Of a stretch of DNA of 64,000 bases, positions 41,576-51,840 are shown in pieces. The position numbers were made by a program, and so were the translations under genes. The DNA lies in the NCBI RefSeq assembly GCF_003387535.1, contig NZ_QUNR01000001.1:558001-622000 (forward strand), read 5' to 3'. Under the pieces are notes generated by a model. It did not search any database and was not told the origin of the DNA. It was given only the letters and a program-made list of their open reading frames with translations. Every line of letters begins with the position of its first letter. Within the stretch, counting starts at the first letter, position 1. This stretch comes from Paraperlucidibaca baekdonensis (GTDB taxonomy: Bacteria > Pseudomonadota > Gammaproteobacteria > Pseudomonadales > Moraxellaceae).

Positions 41576-42639
41576 ACATTCTAGTCACCGGCGGCGCCGG
41601 ATTTATTGGCTCCGCCGTGGTGCGCGAGCTCATCGAGAACACATCACACCGCGTGATTAACCTCGATAGCCTGACCTATGCCGGCAATCTGGAGTCGCTG
41701 AGTGCGGTCGCCAACTCGTCGCGCTACGCCTTCGCGCAGGTCTGCATCACCGATCGCGCCGCGCTCGATGCCGTGTTCGCTGAGCATCAGCCCGATGTCA
41801 TCATGCACTTGGCCGCCGAGAGTCATGTCGATCGTTCCATCGATGGCCCGGGCGAGTTCATCCACACCAACATCACCGGCACTTACACCTTGCTGGAGGC
41901 TGCGCGCGCCTATTGGATGGCCTTGCCCGAGGCGCGCAAAGCTGCGTTCCGCTTTCATCACATCAGCACCGATGAGGTCTATGGCGACCTGCACGGCACC
42001 GATGACCTGTTTTTAGAGACCACGCCCTACGCACCGAGCTCGCCGTATTCGGCCAGTAAAGCCGCCAGCGATCATCTGGTGCGCGCCTGGCAACGCACCT
42101 ATGGCCTGCCGACGCTGATCACCAACTGCTCGAATAACTACGGGCCGTATCATTTTCCGGAAAAGCTGATTCCGCACATGATCTTAAATGCGCTGGCGGG
42201 CAAGCCCTTGCCGGTCTATGGCGACGGCCTGCAAGTGCGCGATTGGCTCTATGTGGAAGATCACGCGCGCGCGCTGATTCAGGTCGCCACTACCGGCGTA
42301 GTGGGCGAGACCTACAATATTGGCGGCCACAATGAGCAGACCAATATCTCCGTGGTGCAGCGCATTTGTGCACTGCTTGAGGAGCTCGCTGCGGATCGTA
42401 AACCAGCGGGGTTGGCGGCTTATCAAGACCTCATCACCTATGTAAAAGACCGCCCCGGTCACGATGCGCGCTACGCCATCGATGCCTCAAAAATTGCGCA
42501 CGAGTTAGGTTGGACGCCGGCGGAGACCTTTGAGTCGGGCCTACGTAAAACCGTGCACTGGTATTTGGCAAATGAAGGCTGGTGGCAGCGGGTGTTGAGT
42601 GGGGCCTACCAGCTAGAACGCAAAGGAGCGGCACAATGA
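41572..42639 (+). CDS. rfbB: dTDP-glucose 4,6-dehydratase
   Basis: 355 aa extended [15 protein letters not shown] for [18 protein letters not shown], and [12 protein letters not shown] as catalytic Tyr/Lys. It makes dTDP-4-keto-6-deoxyglucose, the branch point to dTDP-rhamnose and to dTDP-amino sugars (see the aminotransferase at 50698). ATG overlaps the glnE stop by 4 bp. Confidence 0.97.
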   Translation: MNILVTGGAGFIGSAVVRELIENTSHRVINLDSLTYAGNLESLSAVANSSRYAFAQVCITDRAALDAVFAEHQPDVIMHLAAESHVDRSIDGPGEFIHTNITGTYTLLEAARAYWMALPEARKAAFRFHHISTDEVYGDLHGTDDLFLETTPYAPSSPYSASKAASDHLVRAWQRTYGLPTLITNCSNNYGPYHFPEKLIPHMILNALAGKPLPVYGDGLQVRDWLYVEDHARALIQVATTGVVGETYNIGGHNEQTNISVVQRICALLEELAADRKPAGLAAYQDLITYVKDRPGHDARYAIDASKIAHELGWTPAETFESGLRKTVHWYLANEGWWQRVLSGAYQLERKGAAQ

Positions 42640-43505
42640 AAGGTATTATTTTAGCCGGTGGTTCCGGTACACGGCTGCACCCCATCACTTTGGGTGTGAG
42701 CAAGCAGCTGCTGCCGATCTACGACAAACCCATGGTGTATTACCCGATTTCGGTGCTCATGCTCGCCGGCATCCGCAACATTCTCATCATCTCCACGCCC
42801 GATGACTTGCCGCAATACCAAAAGCTCCTGGGCACTGGCGCGCAGTTTGGTGTGCGCTTTGAGTACGCCGTGCAGCCAAGCCCCGATGGCCTCGCGCAGG
42901 CGTTCATCATAGGTGAAGAGTTCATCGGCAAAGACAGCGTTTGCTTGGTGCTTGGCGATAATATTTTCCACGGTCAGCACTTCACCGAGAAGCTCAAGCG
43001 CGCCGCGCAGCGCGGTGCTGGTGCCACGGTCTTTGGCTATTGGGTCAATGACCCTGAGCGTTTTGGCGTGGTCGAGTTCAACGCGCAAGGCCAAGCCATC
43101 TCGATCGAAGAAAAACCCTTGAAGCCGAAGTCTAGCTACGCGGTCACCGGCTTGTATTTCTACGATAACGACGTGGTCGAGATCGCCAAAGCTGTGCAGC
43201 CCTCGGAGCGTGGCGAAGTCGAAATTACCGCCGTCAACAATGCCTATCTTGAGCGTGGCGATTTAAACGTCGAGCTCTTAGGTCGCGGTTTTGCCTGGCT
43301 CGATACCGGCACGCATGACTCGCTGATTGAGGCGGGCATGTATGTGCAAACCATCGAAAAGCGTCAGGGTTTGAAGGTCGCCTGCTTGGAAGAGATCGGC
43401 TATGCCAACGGCTGGCTGAGCAAAGACGAGGTCTTGGTGCAAGCAAATGCCTTGGGCAAAACCGCCTATGGTCAGTATCTGAAAAAGCTCGTGGGTGAGG
43501 CATGA
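42636..43505 (+). CDS. rfbA: Glucose-1-phosphate thymidylyltransferase
   Basis: 289 aa. [41 protein letters not shown] and the C-terminal [10 protein letters not shown] are diagnostic of RmlA. It makes dTDP-glucose. Overlaps both rfbB and rfbC by 4 bp. Confidence 0.97.
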   Translation: MKGIILAGGSGTRLHPITLGVSKQLLPIYDKPMVYYPISVLMLAGIRNILIISTPDDLPQYQKLLGTGAQFGVRFEYAVQPSPDGLAQAFIIGEEFIGKDSVCLVLGDNIFHGQHFTEKLKRAAQRGAGATVFGYWVNDPERFGVVEFNAQGQAISIEEKPLKPKSSYAVTGLYFYDNDVVEIAKAVQPSERGEVEITAVNNAYLERGDLNVELLGRGFAWLDTGTHDSLIEAGMYVQTIEKRQGLKVACLEEIGYANGWLSKDEVLVQANALGKTAYGQYLKKLVGEA

Positions 43506-44041
43506 AGATCACGCGCACGGCCATTGACGATGTGCTGATTATTGAGCCGAAAGTCTTTGGCGATAGCCGCGGCTTTTTTATAGAGACCTGGAATCAGCAG
43601 GCCTATAATGACGCCGTGGGTCGTGATGTGCGCTTCGTGCAAGATAACCATTCGCGCTCCTCGCAGGGTGTGTTGCGCGGTCTGCATTTTCAGACGGTGC
43701 AGCCGCAGGGTAAGTTGGTGCGCGTCACGCACGGCGCTGTGTGCGATGTGGCGGTGGATATTCGTCGCGACTCGCCGACCTTTGGTCAGCATGTGCTGGT
43801 TGAGCTCAGCGGTGACAATCAGCGCCAGCTGTGGCTGCCGGCTGGCTTTGCGCATGGCTTTTTGGTGCTCAGCGAGACCGCCGACTTTTTGTATAAAACC
43901 ACGGATTATTATCACCCGGCCTCGGAGGTGTGCATCCAATGGAATGATCCTGAGCTGGGCATTGCTTGGCCATTAACAGGCGCACCGAGTTTGTCGGCGA
44001 AAGATCAGCAGGGCTTGAGCTGGGCTGAGTTTTGTCAATGA
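43502..44041 (+). CDS. rfbC: dTDP-4-dehydrorhamnose 3,5-epimerase
   Basis: 179 aa cupin fold. [29 protein letters not shown] (catalytic His) and [13 protein letters not shown] are conserved. Third step of dTDP-L-rhamnose synthesis. Confidence 0.97.
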   Translation: MKITRTAIDDVLIIEPKVFGDSRGFFIETWNQQAYNDAVGRDVRFVQDNHSRSSQGVLRGLHFQTVQPQGKLVRVTHGAVCDVAVDIRRDSPTFGQHVLVELSGDNQRQLWLPAGFAHGFLVLSETADFLYKTTDYYHPASEVCIQWNDPELGIAWPLTGAPSLSAKDQQGLSWAEFCQ

Positions 44042-44925
44042 AAATCTTGATTACCGGTGCCAATGGCCAGGTCGGCCAGGCGCTCACTCAGCGCTTGACG
44101 GGCTCAGGCGAGATTGTCGCGCTCGATAGGCACTCGGCAGACCTAAGCCAGCCCGAGCATCTACGCGCCGTGCTCGATGCAAATAGTCCTGACTGGATCA
44201 TCAACGCCGCGGCGTACACGGCTGTGGATAAAGCCGAAAGTGAGCCGGAGCTGGCGTTCACCATCAATGCGCAAGCGCCGAAAATGCTCGCCGAATGGGC
44301 CGCAGCGCATGGTGCGAAGCTGGTGCATTACTCCACTGATTATGTGTTTGATGGCACAAAAGTTGGTGCTTACGTTGAGTCCGATGCGCCAGCGCCGCTC
44401 AATGCCTATGGCGCCAGCAAGCTCACCGGCGAGCAGGCCATCGCAGCGGTGGCAGGTGTGCAGACGTGGGTATTTCGCACCACGTGGGTGTTTGCCGCGC
44501 ATGGAAATAACTTTTTAAAAACCATGCTCAAGCTCGCGCAAACGCGCGAGAGTTTATCGGTGGTCAATGACCAGTTTGGCGCACCAACCTCCGCCGATTT
44601 GATTGCCGATGTCACCGCCACGCTCATCGATAAAGTGCAGGGTGGTCTGGGCCCGACTACTGGGCTGTATCACTTAGCCGCGGCGGGCGAGACGCATTGG
44701 CAGGCGTATGCGCAGCATGTGTTGCGCTGTGCGCAGGCGCGCGGTGAGGTGCTGAATATTGCGCCCGAGCAGGTGGCAGGTATACCGGCGCGCGACTACC
44801 CCACGCCAGCTGCGCGACCGGCTAATTCGCGTCTGGACACGACTAAGCTCGAACGCGAGTTTGACATGGCGTTGCCGGATTGGCGTGTAGGTGTGGAGAC
44901 GGTAGTAAATCAGTTAAAAGCCTAA
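44038..44925 (+). CDS. rfbD: dTDP-4-dehydrorhamnose reductase
   Basis: 295 aa. LITGANGQVGQAL for the cofactor, YGASKLTGEQAI as Tyr/Lys, and STDYVFDG are typical. ATG at 44038 overlaps the rfbC stop. Completes rfbBACD. Confidence 0.97.
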   Translation: MKILITGANGQVGQALTQRLTGSGEIVALDRHSADLSQPEHLRAVLDANSPDWIINAAAYTAVDKAESEPELAFTINAQAPKMLAEWAAAHGAKLVHYSTDYVFDGTKVGAYVESDAPAPLNAYGASKLTGEQAIAAVAGVQTWVFRTTWVFAAHGNNFLKTMLKLAQTRESLSVVNDQFGAPTSADLIADVTATLIDKVQGGLGPTTGLYHLAAAGETHWQAYAQHVLRCAQARGEVLNIAPEQVAGIPARDYPTPAARPANSRLDTTKLEREFDMALPDWRVGVETVVNQLKA

Positions 44926-45040
44926 TTTCCCTGCCTTCGCCTAGTATCCGAGAGCCCGCTTTTATGGTGCAATATGCGACTAATTTTTCAGTAAGTGTGC
45001 GCGCGTGTAGCTGCGCATTTACCCGGTGGAGTGACTGACG

Positions 45041-45964
45041 ATGTCGATGGCTGATCGTGATGGCGTGATTTGGTATGACGGCGAGCTCGTGCCCTGGCGC
45101 GAGGCGAAAACCCACGTGCTCACGCATACTTTGCACTATGGCATGGGCGTATTTGAAGGCGTGCGCGCCTACGCGACCGACCGTGGCGCAGCCATTTTCC
45201 GCTTAAAAGAGCACACCGAACGTCTGTTTATGTCGGCGCACATCATGAATATGCCGATGCCCTACACGCGCGACGAACTCAACGAAGCGCATCGCACCGT
45301 GGTTCGCGAAAACAAGCTGCCGCACGCCTATTTGCGCCCAATGGTGTTTTACGGATCTGAAGGCATGGGTCTGCGCGCCAGCAATTTGAAAGTGCACGTG
45401 ATCGTGGCTGCGTGGGAATGGCCAGCCTACATGGGCGCAGAAGCGCTGGAGCGCGGTATCAAAGTGCGCACCTCAAGCTACACGCGCCATCATGTGAATA
45501 TTTCGATGACGCGCGCGAAAGCCAACGGCAACTACATCAATTCGATGTTGGCGCTGCAAGAAGCCATCTCCGGCGGTGCCGAAGAGGCGCTGATGCTCGA
45601 CCCCGAGGGCTATGTGGCTGAAGGCTCGGGCGAGAACGTGTTCATCGTGCGCGATGGCGTGATCTACACGCCGGATGTGACGTCTTGCCTCGACGGCATT
45701 ACCCGTAAAACCGTGATCCAGCTCGCCCACGAGCACGGCTACACGGTCAAAGAAAAACGCATCACCCGCGATGAAGTCTATATTGCCGACGAAGCGTTCT
45801 TTACGGGTACTGCTGCTGAAGTCACGCCGATCCGCGAGCTCGATGGGCGCCAAATTGGCGCCGGCCATCGTGGCCCGATCACCAGCGTGTTGCAAAAAGC
45901 CTACTTCGATGTCGTCAATGGTCGCTCCGCCGAGCATGCCAGCTGGCTGACACCGGTAGCGTAA
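45041..45964 (+). CDS. ilvE: Branched-chain amino-acid aminotransferase
   Basis: 307 aa fold-type IV PLP enzyme for Val, Leu and Ile. HTLHYGMGVFEGVRAY, RAKANGNYINS and EGSGENVF are conserved. It sits alone between the rfb genes and the LPS locus; in Pseudomonas it lies directly after glnE, so rfbBACD seem inserted between the two. It has a GGAG ribosome site and a 115-bp upstream gap that may hold its promoter. Confidence 0.96.
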   Translation: MSMADRDGVIWYDGELVPWREAKTHVLTHTLHYGMGVFEGVRAYATDRGAAIFRLKEHTERLFMSAHIMNMPMPYTRDELNEAHRTVVRENKLPHAYLRPMVFYGSEGMGLRASNLKVHVIVAAWEWPAYMGAEALERGIKVRTSSYTRHHVNISMTRAKANGNYINSMLALQEAISGGAEEALMLDPEGYVAEGSGENVFIVRDGVIYTPDVTSCLDGITRKTVIQLAHEHGYTVKEKRITRDEVYIADEAFFTGTAAEVTPIRELDGRQIGAGHRGPITSVLQKAYFDVVNGRSAEHASWLTPVA

Positions 45965-45967
45965 GGC

Positions 45968-46888
45968 TTGCCCGTGCGCACCAACGAGGCCGCGACTTCC
46001 CCAAGTGCGCGGCCTTTGTGCATCTGGCGTCTGATGGATGGTAAGCCCGGACATGAGAGCCAGACGTTGGGGTTGGTCAGTGCGTTGGAGCGGCTAACGA
46101 CAGTTCAGGTTCACACGATTTCGCTAGCGCCACTGCGCATTGGTTTTTGGCATTGGCTGCTCAAGCGCTTTGCCCCCGGCGCGAATTTGCCCGCACCGGA
46201 TCTGATTATTGGCGCTGGCCATCGCACGCATTGGAGGCTGCTCGCTGCCCGCCGATGCTATGGTGGTCGTGCTGTGGCATTGATGTCGCCGTCACTGCCT
46301 ACGTGGTGCTTCGATACTGTAGTGGCACCTGAGCATGATGGCCTTAGCGGCGCCAATGTTATCCAGACGCGCGGTGTGCTCAATGCCATGCGCCCCGGAG
46401 AAAAAAGGGCGGGCAGCACACTGGTGTTGGTGGGCGGCGAAGGCAAGCATTTTGCCTGGGATGACGCAGCAGTATTTCGCGCCGTGAGTCAGCTCGCCAG
46501 CGCTCATGAGGACTTACAAATTACCGATTCCCGACGAACGCCGCCGGCTTTGCGACAACAGCTGGCGGAGGCATTTGCCTCGAGTTATCAGCCGTGGGAG
46601 TCTTGTCCGCAGGGTTGGTTGCACGGGCAGTTGGCCAGCGCCGAGATGGCATGGGTCACGGAGGATAGCGTGTCGATGATTTATGAAGCCTTGTCTGCGG
46701 CATGTCGCGTTGGCCTTATTGGCTTGACGGGCGGCCGAGGCCGTTTGGCGCAGGGCATTGCCCGCTTGGAGCGCGATGGCTTGGTGACGCGCTGGGCCGT
46801 TGGTACCAACCAGCCTGCACTTAATGCGCGCGTGGCGGTGTTGGCGGAGGCGGATCGTGTCGCCAACATCTTATTGAGCCCGAACTGA
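45968..46888 (+). CDS. ELM1-family protein, copy 1
   Basis: 306 aa. IWRLMDGKPGHESQTLGLVSAL, DLIIGAGHRTHWRLLAAR and AWVTEDSVSMIYEAL.. are the three signature regions of the mitochondrial-fission ELM1 (DUF1022) family, whose bacterial members have a GT-B-like fold and often lie in LPS gene clusters. A role as a core glycosyltransferase is plausible but not proven. Starts 4 bp after ilvE with TTG (or GTG at 45974); the stop shares one base with the next gene. A second family member is at 49682. Confidence 0.85.
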   Translation: MPVRTNEAATSPSARPLCIWRLMDGKPGHESQTLGLVSALERLTTVQVHTISLAPLRIGFWHWLLKRFAPGANLPAPDLIIGAGHRTHWRLLAARRCYGGRAVALMSPSLPTWCFDTVVAPEHDGLSGANVIQTRGVLNAMRPGEKRAGSTLVLVGGEGKHFAWDDAAVFRAVSQLASAHEDLQITDSRRTPPALRQQLAEAFASSYQPWESCPQGWLHGQLASAEMAWVTEDSVSMIYEALSAACRVGLIGLTGGRGRLAQGIARLERDGLVTRWAVGTNQPALNARVAVLAEADRVANILLSPN

Positions 46889-47709
46889 TGATCATTGTCG
46901 CTGTACTCGCCACCCTGTGGCTGGTTTGGTTCTCGCATCGCTACGCGTGGTGGCGCCCGGTCGTGTCTTGGCAGCATCCGCGCGTACTCATGTATCACAT
47001 GGTCAGCCTACACAAAAAAGGTGCTAAATTTAATGGCCTGCGCGTGCGCCCCGAGCGTTTTGAGCAGCAAATACGCTGGCTCAGCGAGCGCGGATTCACT
47101 TTTTTTACCGTCAGTGAGTTATGGGCGCAATGGTCCATGCTGCCGGAAAAGGCGGTGGCCATTACCTTCGATGATGGCTACGCCGATAACCTCCATAACG
47201 CCTTACCCATCCTGCAAAAGTACCGTGCCAAAGCCACGGTCTATGTCGTTGTTGATCGACACGATCGCGACTGGTCAACTTACAAAAAGGCCCATCACAA
47301 TAGCGGCGAGTTGGCGCGCGAAGCTAAGCTCAGCTATGCCGAATTAGCAGAGCTGGTTGCTAGTGGCTGCATTGAAATCGGTTCACACACACTCACGCAC
47401 TGCAATTTAGCGACTACGCTTGAGACCGATAAGCGCCATGAGCTGAGTGCATCTCAGCAGCGGCTTCGCGAGCAGACTGGCCAGGCCATCATGAGCTTTG
47501 CTTATCCGTTTGGTATTTATAGTGCCGACGATGTCGCGCTTGCCAGCGAGGTTGGTTACGCCACGGCAGTGACCACGGTGGAGGGCATTGATGCGCGCGA
47601 GCCTGCACCTAACCCCTTGGACTTGAAGCGCATTAAGGTTAGTGGCAAGGATAGTTTGCTGGCGTTTGCCATGCGGATGCGCGGAGGTCGGCGTGGCTGG
47701 CGAAAATAA
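46888..47709 (+). CDS. Membrane-anchored polysaccharide deacetylase (NodB/CE4)
   Basis: 273 aa. An N-terminal hydrophobic segment (IIVAVLATLWLVWF) would anchor it in the inner membrane, then the NodB domain with VLMYHMVS, ITFDDGYADN (metal Asp) and SHTLTHCN (metal His pair), FAYPFG and ending basic. It probably removes acetyl from a sugar of the LPS core or another glycan; targets of homologues in LPS clusters include HexNAc of the core. Confidence 0.85.
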   Translation: MIIVAVLATLWLVWFSHRYAWWRPVVSWQHPRVLMYHMVSLHKKGAKFNGLRVRPERFEQQIRWLSERGFTFFTVSELWAQWSMLPEKAVAITFDDGYADNLHNALPILQKYRAKATVYVVVDRHDRDWSTYKKAHHNSGELAREAKLSYAELAELVASGCIEIGSHTLTHCNLATTLETDKRHELSASQQRLREQTGQAIMSFAYPFGIYSADDVALASEVGYATAVTTVEGIDAREPAPNPLDLKRIKVSGKDSLLAFAMRMRGGRRGWRK

Positions 47710-48637
47710 GCTCCGCATTGGCGTGGTCATCCCCACCTACAATCGCGCCCATTTAATTACGCAAGCGCTCGACTGCGTGCTACAGCAACATCTGAGGCCC
47801 TCCGAGGTCATCATCATCGATGATGGTTCGCACGATCAGACCGAGCAAGTCGTTAAAGAATGGCAGGCGCTATGGGTCACTGAGCTTGCGGTGAGTTACC
47901 AGCGACAACTCAACCAAGGGCCGGGCGCGGCTAGAAACCGAGGCGTGGCGTATTTAACCGATTGCGATGCGATTGCCTTTTTAGACTCCGATGACCTTTG
48001 GCCTGTCGATCATCTCGCTGAGCTCAGTGCCTACATGCAAGCTAACCCCGATGCGGTGGCTTGTTCACGGCCATTTAAAGAAACCGTGTTTAGTGCACAC
48101 GGCGAGATGTTGGCAGAGCGCTTATTATCGATGGAGCTGGCGCCGCAGCTGCAAGGGCCTTTAGCGATTATGGCCTCGATGCCGGGCACATCAGCGACGC
48201 TCGTGAAGCGCGCCACATTTCTTGCTGTTGGCGGCTTTGATGAAAAAATGCGTTATGCCGAAGATCGCTTGTTGTTCATGAAAATTGCCTGTCAGGGCCG
48301 CTGGGGGCACTTGGGGGGCACGCCGGTCATTTATCGCAATCAAGTCAAGTCGGCGACATCGGATCAGCTTTCCAATAAGCCACACCAAAATAGTCGGATT
48401 TGTTATGTGCACAGATTAGATCGGGCTCTGGCGCAACACGTGGGACAATCTTCGCCGTGGACGGTGGGTGCGAATGTCGCGCTATGGAAGGCTTGGCACC
48501 GCGCGGGCAGGCATTTTGATCAGCAGAAAAAATATAAAACTGCCGCTCGTTACTATGCACGAGCGTTTTATTATCAGCGGGTAGGTAAGTCACTAGGCAG
48601 GATGCTCGCCGCCTGTATAAAGAGTTTTTTGCAATGA
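47693..48637 (+). CDS. Glycosyltransferase family 2
   Basis: 314 aa GT-A fold: VVIPTYNRAHLITQALDC, IIIDDGSHDQTEQ and the DxD-type AFLDSDDLWP. The tail is basic, consistent with membrane contact. GTG at 47693 was chosen because GGAGG lies 5 bp upstream; it overlaps the deacetylase by 17 bp. Confidence 0.9.
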   Translation: MAGENKLRIGVVIPTYNRAHLITQALDCVLQQHLRPSEVIIIDDGSHDQTEQVVKEWQALWVTELAVSYQRQLNQGPGAARNRGVAYLTDCDAIAFLDSDDLWPVDHLAELSAYMQANPDAVACSRPFKETVFSAHGEMLAERLLSMELAPQLQGPLAIMASMPGTSATLVKRATFLAVGGFDEKMRYAEDRLLFMKIACQGRWGHLGGTPVIYRNQVKSATSDQLSNKPHQNSRICYVHRLDRALAQHVGQSSPWTVGANVALWKAWHRAGRHFDQQKKYKTAARYYARAFYYQRVGKSLGRMLAACIKSFLQ

Positions 48638-48662
48638 TTGCTAATATCTTAGGCGGCAGAGC

Positions 48663-49685
48663 ATGAAGGTAGCTCAAGTAATGGCTGGCAACGAGGAGGG
48701 TGGCCTCGAGAAGCATTTCATTGAGCTTTGTAATGGTCTAGTCGCGCATGGCGTGGACGTAGTTGCTATTGCGCATTCCAGATATGCAGATCGCTTTGTG
48801 CCTGAGGTTACTATTGAGTCAGTGGATTTAGCACGCGGTCGTCGTAATCCATTCGCGCTTTATAAGCTTTACCGCGCATTGTTGCGACACAACGTAGATA
48901 TCGTGCATGCGCAAGCGAGTAAGGCCATGGCCATGGTTGACACATTACTTCCATGGTTGACACTACCTGCTGTCGCTACTCAGCATAATCTTAAGTCTAA
49001 TAATAAATACCAGCACTTTGCAGGTGTTATTGCGGTGAGTGATGTAGCTGCCGCTGCTTTGAAGCATCGTTATGTAACCATTGTTCATAACGGAATTGCG
49101 CCATCTTTACAGCCCTCTCAAGCCACGCTTAATCGGCTGACCAATGAGCTGGAGCTACCAGAGGGACCGATTTTTCTGTCAGTGGCTCGATTAGTGCCCG
49201 CAAAAGGCTTGGACATACTGTTAGATGCGTGGCAGCAAGCCAATGTCGCTGGCACTTTGCTAGTTGTAGGTGATGGCCCTGAAGAAGAAAGCTTAATTGC
49301 AAGAACAAACCATCTAAATCTATCTCAGCGTGTTCGCTTTTTGGGACACCGTGATGATATTTCGGCCTTGATTTGCCTAGCAGATGCGTTGCTTATTTCA
49401 TCCCGATATGAAGGTGGACCTTATACATTAGCTGAAGCGCTACTATTAGGTTGCCCCGTGTTATCGACCCGAGTAGGCATGGTTCCAGATTATCTGCCCG
49501 CGCAATTTATGTGTGAGCCTGAAGCACCCAGCGCCTTGGCGCACTTGCTGACGACTCACTTAGGTGAGCCAAAGGGTCTGCGTGAAAAGCAGGGTGGCAT
49601 CTTTGTAGCAGCGCGCCAGAGTCTTACGCTAGAGGCAATGGTGCAAGCCAATATGTCAGTTTATCGGCGAGTATTAGACACATGA
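48663..49685 (+). CDS. Glycosyltransferase family 4
   Basis: 340 aa GT-B. N-terminal VMAGNEEGGLEKHFIELCNGL; C-terminal donor domain with ILSVAR-like FLSVARLVPAKGLDILLDA, VGDGPEE and SRYEGGPYTLAEALLLGCPV (E-x7-E motif). Probably adds an LPS core or O-unit sugar. The stop overlaps the next gene by 4 bp. Confidence 0.92.
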   Translation: MKVAQVMAGNEEGGLEKHFIELCNGLVAHGVDVVAIAHSRYADRFVPEVTIESVDLARGRRNPFALYKLYRALLRHNVDIVHAQASKAMAMVDTLLPWLTLPAVATQHNLKSNNKYQHFAGVIAVSDVAAAALKHRYVTIVHNGIAPSLQPSQATLNRLTNELELPEGPIFLSVARLVPAKGLDILLDAWQQANVAGTLLVVGDGPEEESLIARTNHLNLSQRVRFLGHRDDISALICLADALLISSRYEGGPYTLAEALLLGCPVLSTRVGMVPDYLPAQFMCEPEAPSALAHLLTTHLGEPKGLREKQGGIFVAARQSLTLEAMVQANMSVYRRVLDT

Positions 49686-50584
49686 AAGTAGTCTGGATAC
49701 TCAGTGACGGTCTGGCGGGGCACGTGAATCAGGCACGCGCTTTAGCGCGTCTCCCAGATTTAACTGTGGTGGAGGTGCCCGTGCGGCTACGCCATAAAAT
49801 CTGGCGGCCTTTGCTGAGAGCATGGATCCGTTGTAGTCCACGATCTTTTCGTTGGCTGAGTCTGGCGTATGACTTTACGTTGCCGTCTGGTATGCCCGAT
49901 ATAGTGCTGTCTGCGGGTGGCAATACCTCTTTTGCAAATGTGCTACTTGCTCGACAGTTGCAGAGACCCAATTTATTTATTGGCTCGTTACGGCGCTTAC
50001 CTCCTAAAAACTTCACAACAATTTATACATTAGAAGCCATTGGCTCAGATAATAATGTAGTTTTGAAAGTGCCACTAAGTCCGCTATTACCCAGTAAGAT
50101 TGCTCAGGAAGGCCGTCAGTTACGTGAGCGTTTGGGCCTAATCGATGTGCCGTTATGGGCCATGATTATTGGTGGAGATGGGGCTGGTTTTCGTTACAGT
50201 CCAAAAGATTGGAAGGCGCTAGCGGAAGCAATGATGATGCTCAGTCAGCGTTATGGTTGTCGTTGGTTGCTAACAACGTCTCGCCGAACTGGCATGGAAG
50301 CAGAGATTGCACTACAAACCGCAATCCCTAAGGAGCTCCTAGTCGATGTTGTATGGTATAGCCAAGCGCCTCGCGCTGTGATGAGTGCGTATTTGGGTGC
50401 GGCGGATCGAATTTTTGTGACATCAGACAGCATGTCGATGCTTGCCGATGCCATGGTGGCGGGCACACCGGTTTACGCATTAAGTCCTGAGCAGGCATTT
50501 GCGGACTCGCGGTATGAGAGTGCGTTGAATCGTTTTGCTACTGATAAGCTGATCATACGAAAGGCTATTCGTGATATGTGTTAA
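49682..50584 (+). CDS. ELM1-family protein, copy 2
   Basis: 300 aa, the same family as the gene at 45968 but strongly diverged. WILSDGLAGHVNQARALARL, DIVLSAGGNTSFANVLLAR and FVTSDSMSMLADAMVAGTPVYAL are the signature blocks; the last resembles a GT-B donor site. Last gene of the +-strand run that begins at ilvE. A glycosyltransferase role is inferred from fold and location. Confidence 0.82.
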   Translation: MKVVWILSDGLAGHVNQARALARLPDLTVVEVPVRLRHKIWRPLLRAWIRCSPRSFRWLSLAYDFTLPSGMPDIVLSAGGNTSFANVLLARQLQRPNLFIGSLRRLPPKNFTTIYTLEAIGSDNNVVLKVPLSPLLPSKIAQEGRQLRERLGLIDVPLWAMIIGGDGAGFRYSPKDWKALAEAMMMLSQRYGCRWLLTTSRRTGMEAEIALQTAIPKELLVDVVWYSQAPRAVMSAYLGAADRIFVTSDSMSMLADAMVAGTPVYALSPEQAFADSRYESALNRFATDKLIIRKAIRDMC

Positions 50585-50660
50585 GGATATGATGTCAATT
50601 TTAGATAAGTAACGGGTTTGAAATTTCGATAAACCAAGAAAACTAAAATTTAAAATAATG

Positions 50661-50666
50661 TATAAT
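50661..50666 (+). promoter_or_regulatory. -10 box upstream of the aminotransferase gene
   Basis: A perfect TATAAT preceded by TG lies 32 bp before the GTG start in a 113-bp AT-rich gap. No clear -35. The AT-rich segment begins here, so the three following genes may have their own promoter. Confidence 0.5.
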
Positions 50667-50697
50667 AACTTTGTTGATTTTACTGAAGGATCTATTT

Positions 50698-51840
50698 GTG
50701 ATTAATCCCATTCCGTTTAATAAGCCACACTCAAATGGAAGCGAAATATTTTATATAGCGAATGCCATAAATAATAATAAATTATCAGGGGATGGTGAAT
50801 ATACAAAGCGATGTCACAGTATTTTCGAAAGTAAGTATGGATTTGCCAAGTGTCTTTTGACCACTTCATGCACAGATGCTCTCGAAATGGCAGCTATATT
50901 GCTAAATATAGGTCCTGGGGATGAAGTTATCGTCCCTTCATACACTTTTGTATCGACAGCGAATGCATTTGCTATTAGGGGTGCAAAAATAGTTTTTGCA
51001 GATAGTTCAAGTAATAATCCAAATATATGTACAGAAAGTATACGAGAGCTTGTTACAAATAAAACCAAAATTATTGTCGTTGTTCATTACGCAGGTGTGG
51101 CTTGCGATATGGATGAAATAAAAAAAATTGCAGACAGTAATAATGTATATATAGTTGAGGATGCGGCTCAAGCTGTGGACTCATATTACAAAGGGATTCC
51201 TTTGGGCTCGATTGGTGTTTTTGGCGCATTCTCGTTTCATGAAACAAAAAACATAATATGTGGTGAGGGTGGATTGCTTTCTATAAATGATGTGGCTTAT
51301 TTTGAACGAGCAGAAATTGTGCGAGAGAAAGGGACTAATAGGAGCGCCTTTTTTAGAGGTGATATTGATAAGTATGGTTGGGTCGATATCGGCTCTTCAT
51401 TTCTTCCATCTGAGCTAAATGCAGCGTATTTATTTGCGCAGCTTGAATCAATTGAAGATATACAAGCAAAAAGAAAAAGTATTTGGCGCTTATATGATGA
51501 GAGTATATCTGCATGGGCGCAAAAACTCGGAATAGTTACTCCTGAAATCCCTGAGTGGGCCACAAATAACGCTCATATGTATTATTTGGTATGTAGAGAT
51601 ATGAGTGAGAGGGACTTTGTTATTAGTGAGCTACGGAAATTAGGGATTGGTGCCGTTTTTCATTACCAATCCCTTCACAATAGTAACTTCTTTAAAGGAA
51701 AGCATAAGGGTCCTATTTTGAGTAACTCAGAAAGGTATTCAGATTGTTTGCTCAGGCTGCCACTATACTATGATATGACTTTTGAACAAGTTTCTTTTAT
51801 TAGTGACAGCCTTAATGACATTCTATTAAGAAGAGTATGA
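50698..51840 (+). CDS. wecE: dTDP-4-amino-4,6-dideoxygalactose transaminase (WecE type)
   Basis: 380 aa PLP enzyme of the DegT/DnrJ/EryC1 family. IPFNKPHSNGSE, KLSGDGEYT, IVPSYTFVSTANAFAIRGAK, VVHYAGVACDMDEI and GAFSFHETKN with PLP Lys K184 match WecE (RffA) closely. WecE converts dTDP-4-keto-6-deoxyglucose, the product of RfbB, to dTDP-Fuc4N. GTG at 50698 has AAGGA 7 bp upstream. AT-rich codon use unlike its upstream neighbours suggests transfer. The stop overlaps the next gene by 4 bp. Confidence 0.9.
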   Translation: MINPIPFNKPHSNGSEIFYIANAINNNKLSGDGEYTKRCHSIFESKYGFAKCLLTTSCTDALEMAAILLNIGPGDEVIVPSYTFVSTANAFAIRGAKIVFADSSSNNPNICTESIRELVTNKTKIIVVVHYAGVACDMDEIKKIADSNNVYIVEDAAQAVDSYYKGIPLGSIGVFGAFSFHETKNIICGEGGLLSINDVAYFERAEIVREKGTNRSAFFRGDIDKYGWVDIGSSFLPSELNAAYLFAQLESIEDIQAKRKSIWRLYDESISAWAQKLGIVTPEIPEWATNNAHMYYLVCRDMSERDFVISELRKLGIGAVFHYQSLHNSNFFKGKHKGPILSNSERYSDCLLRLPLYYDMTFEQVSFISDSLNDILLRRV

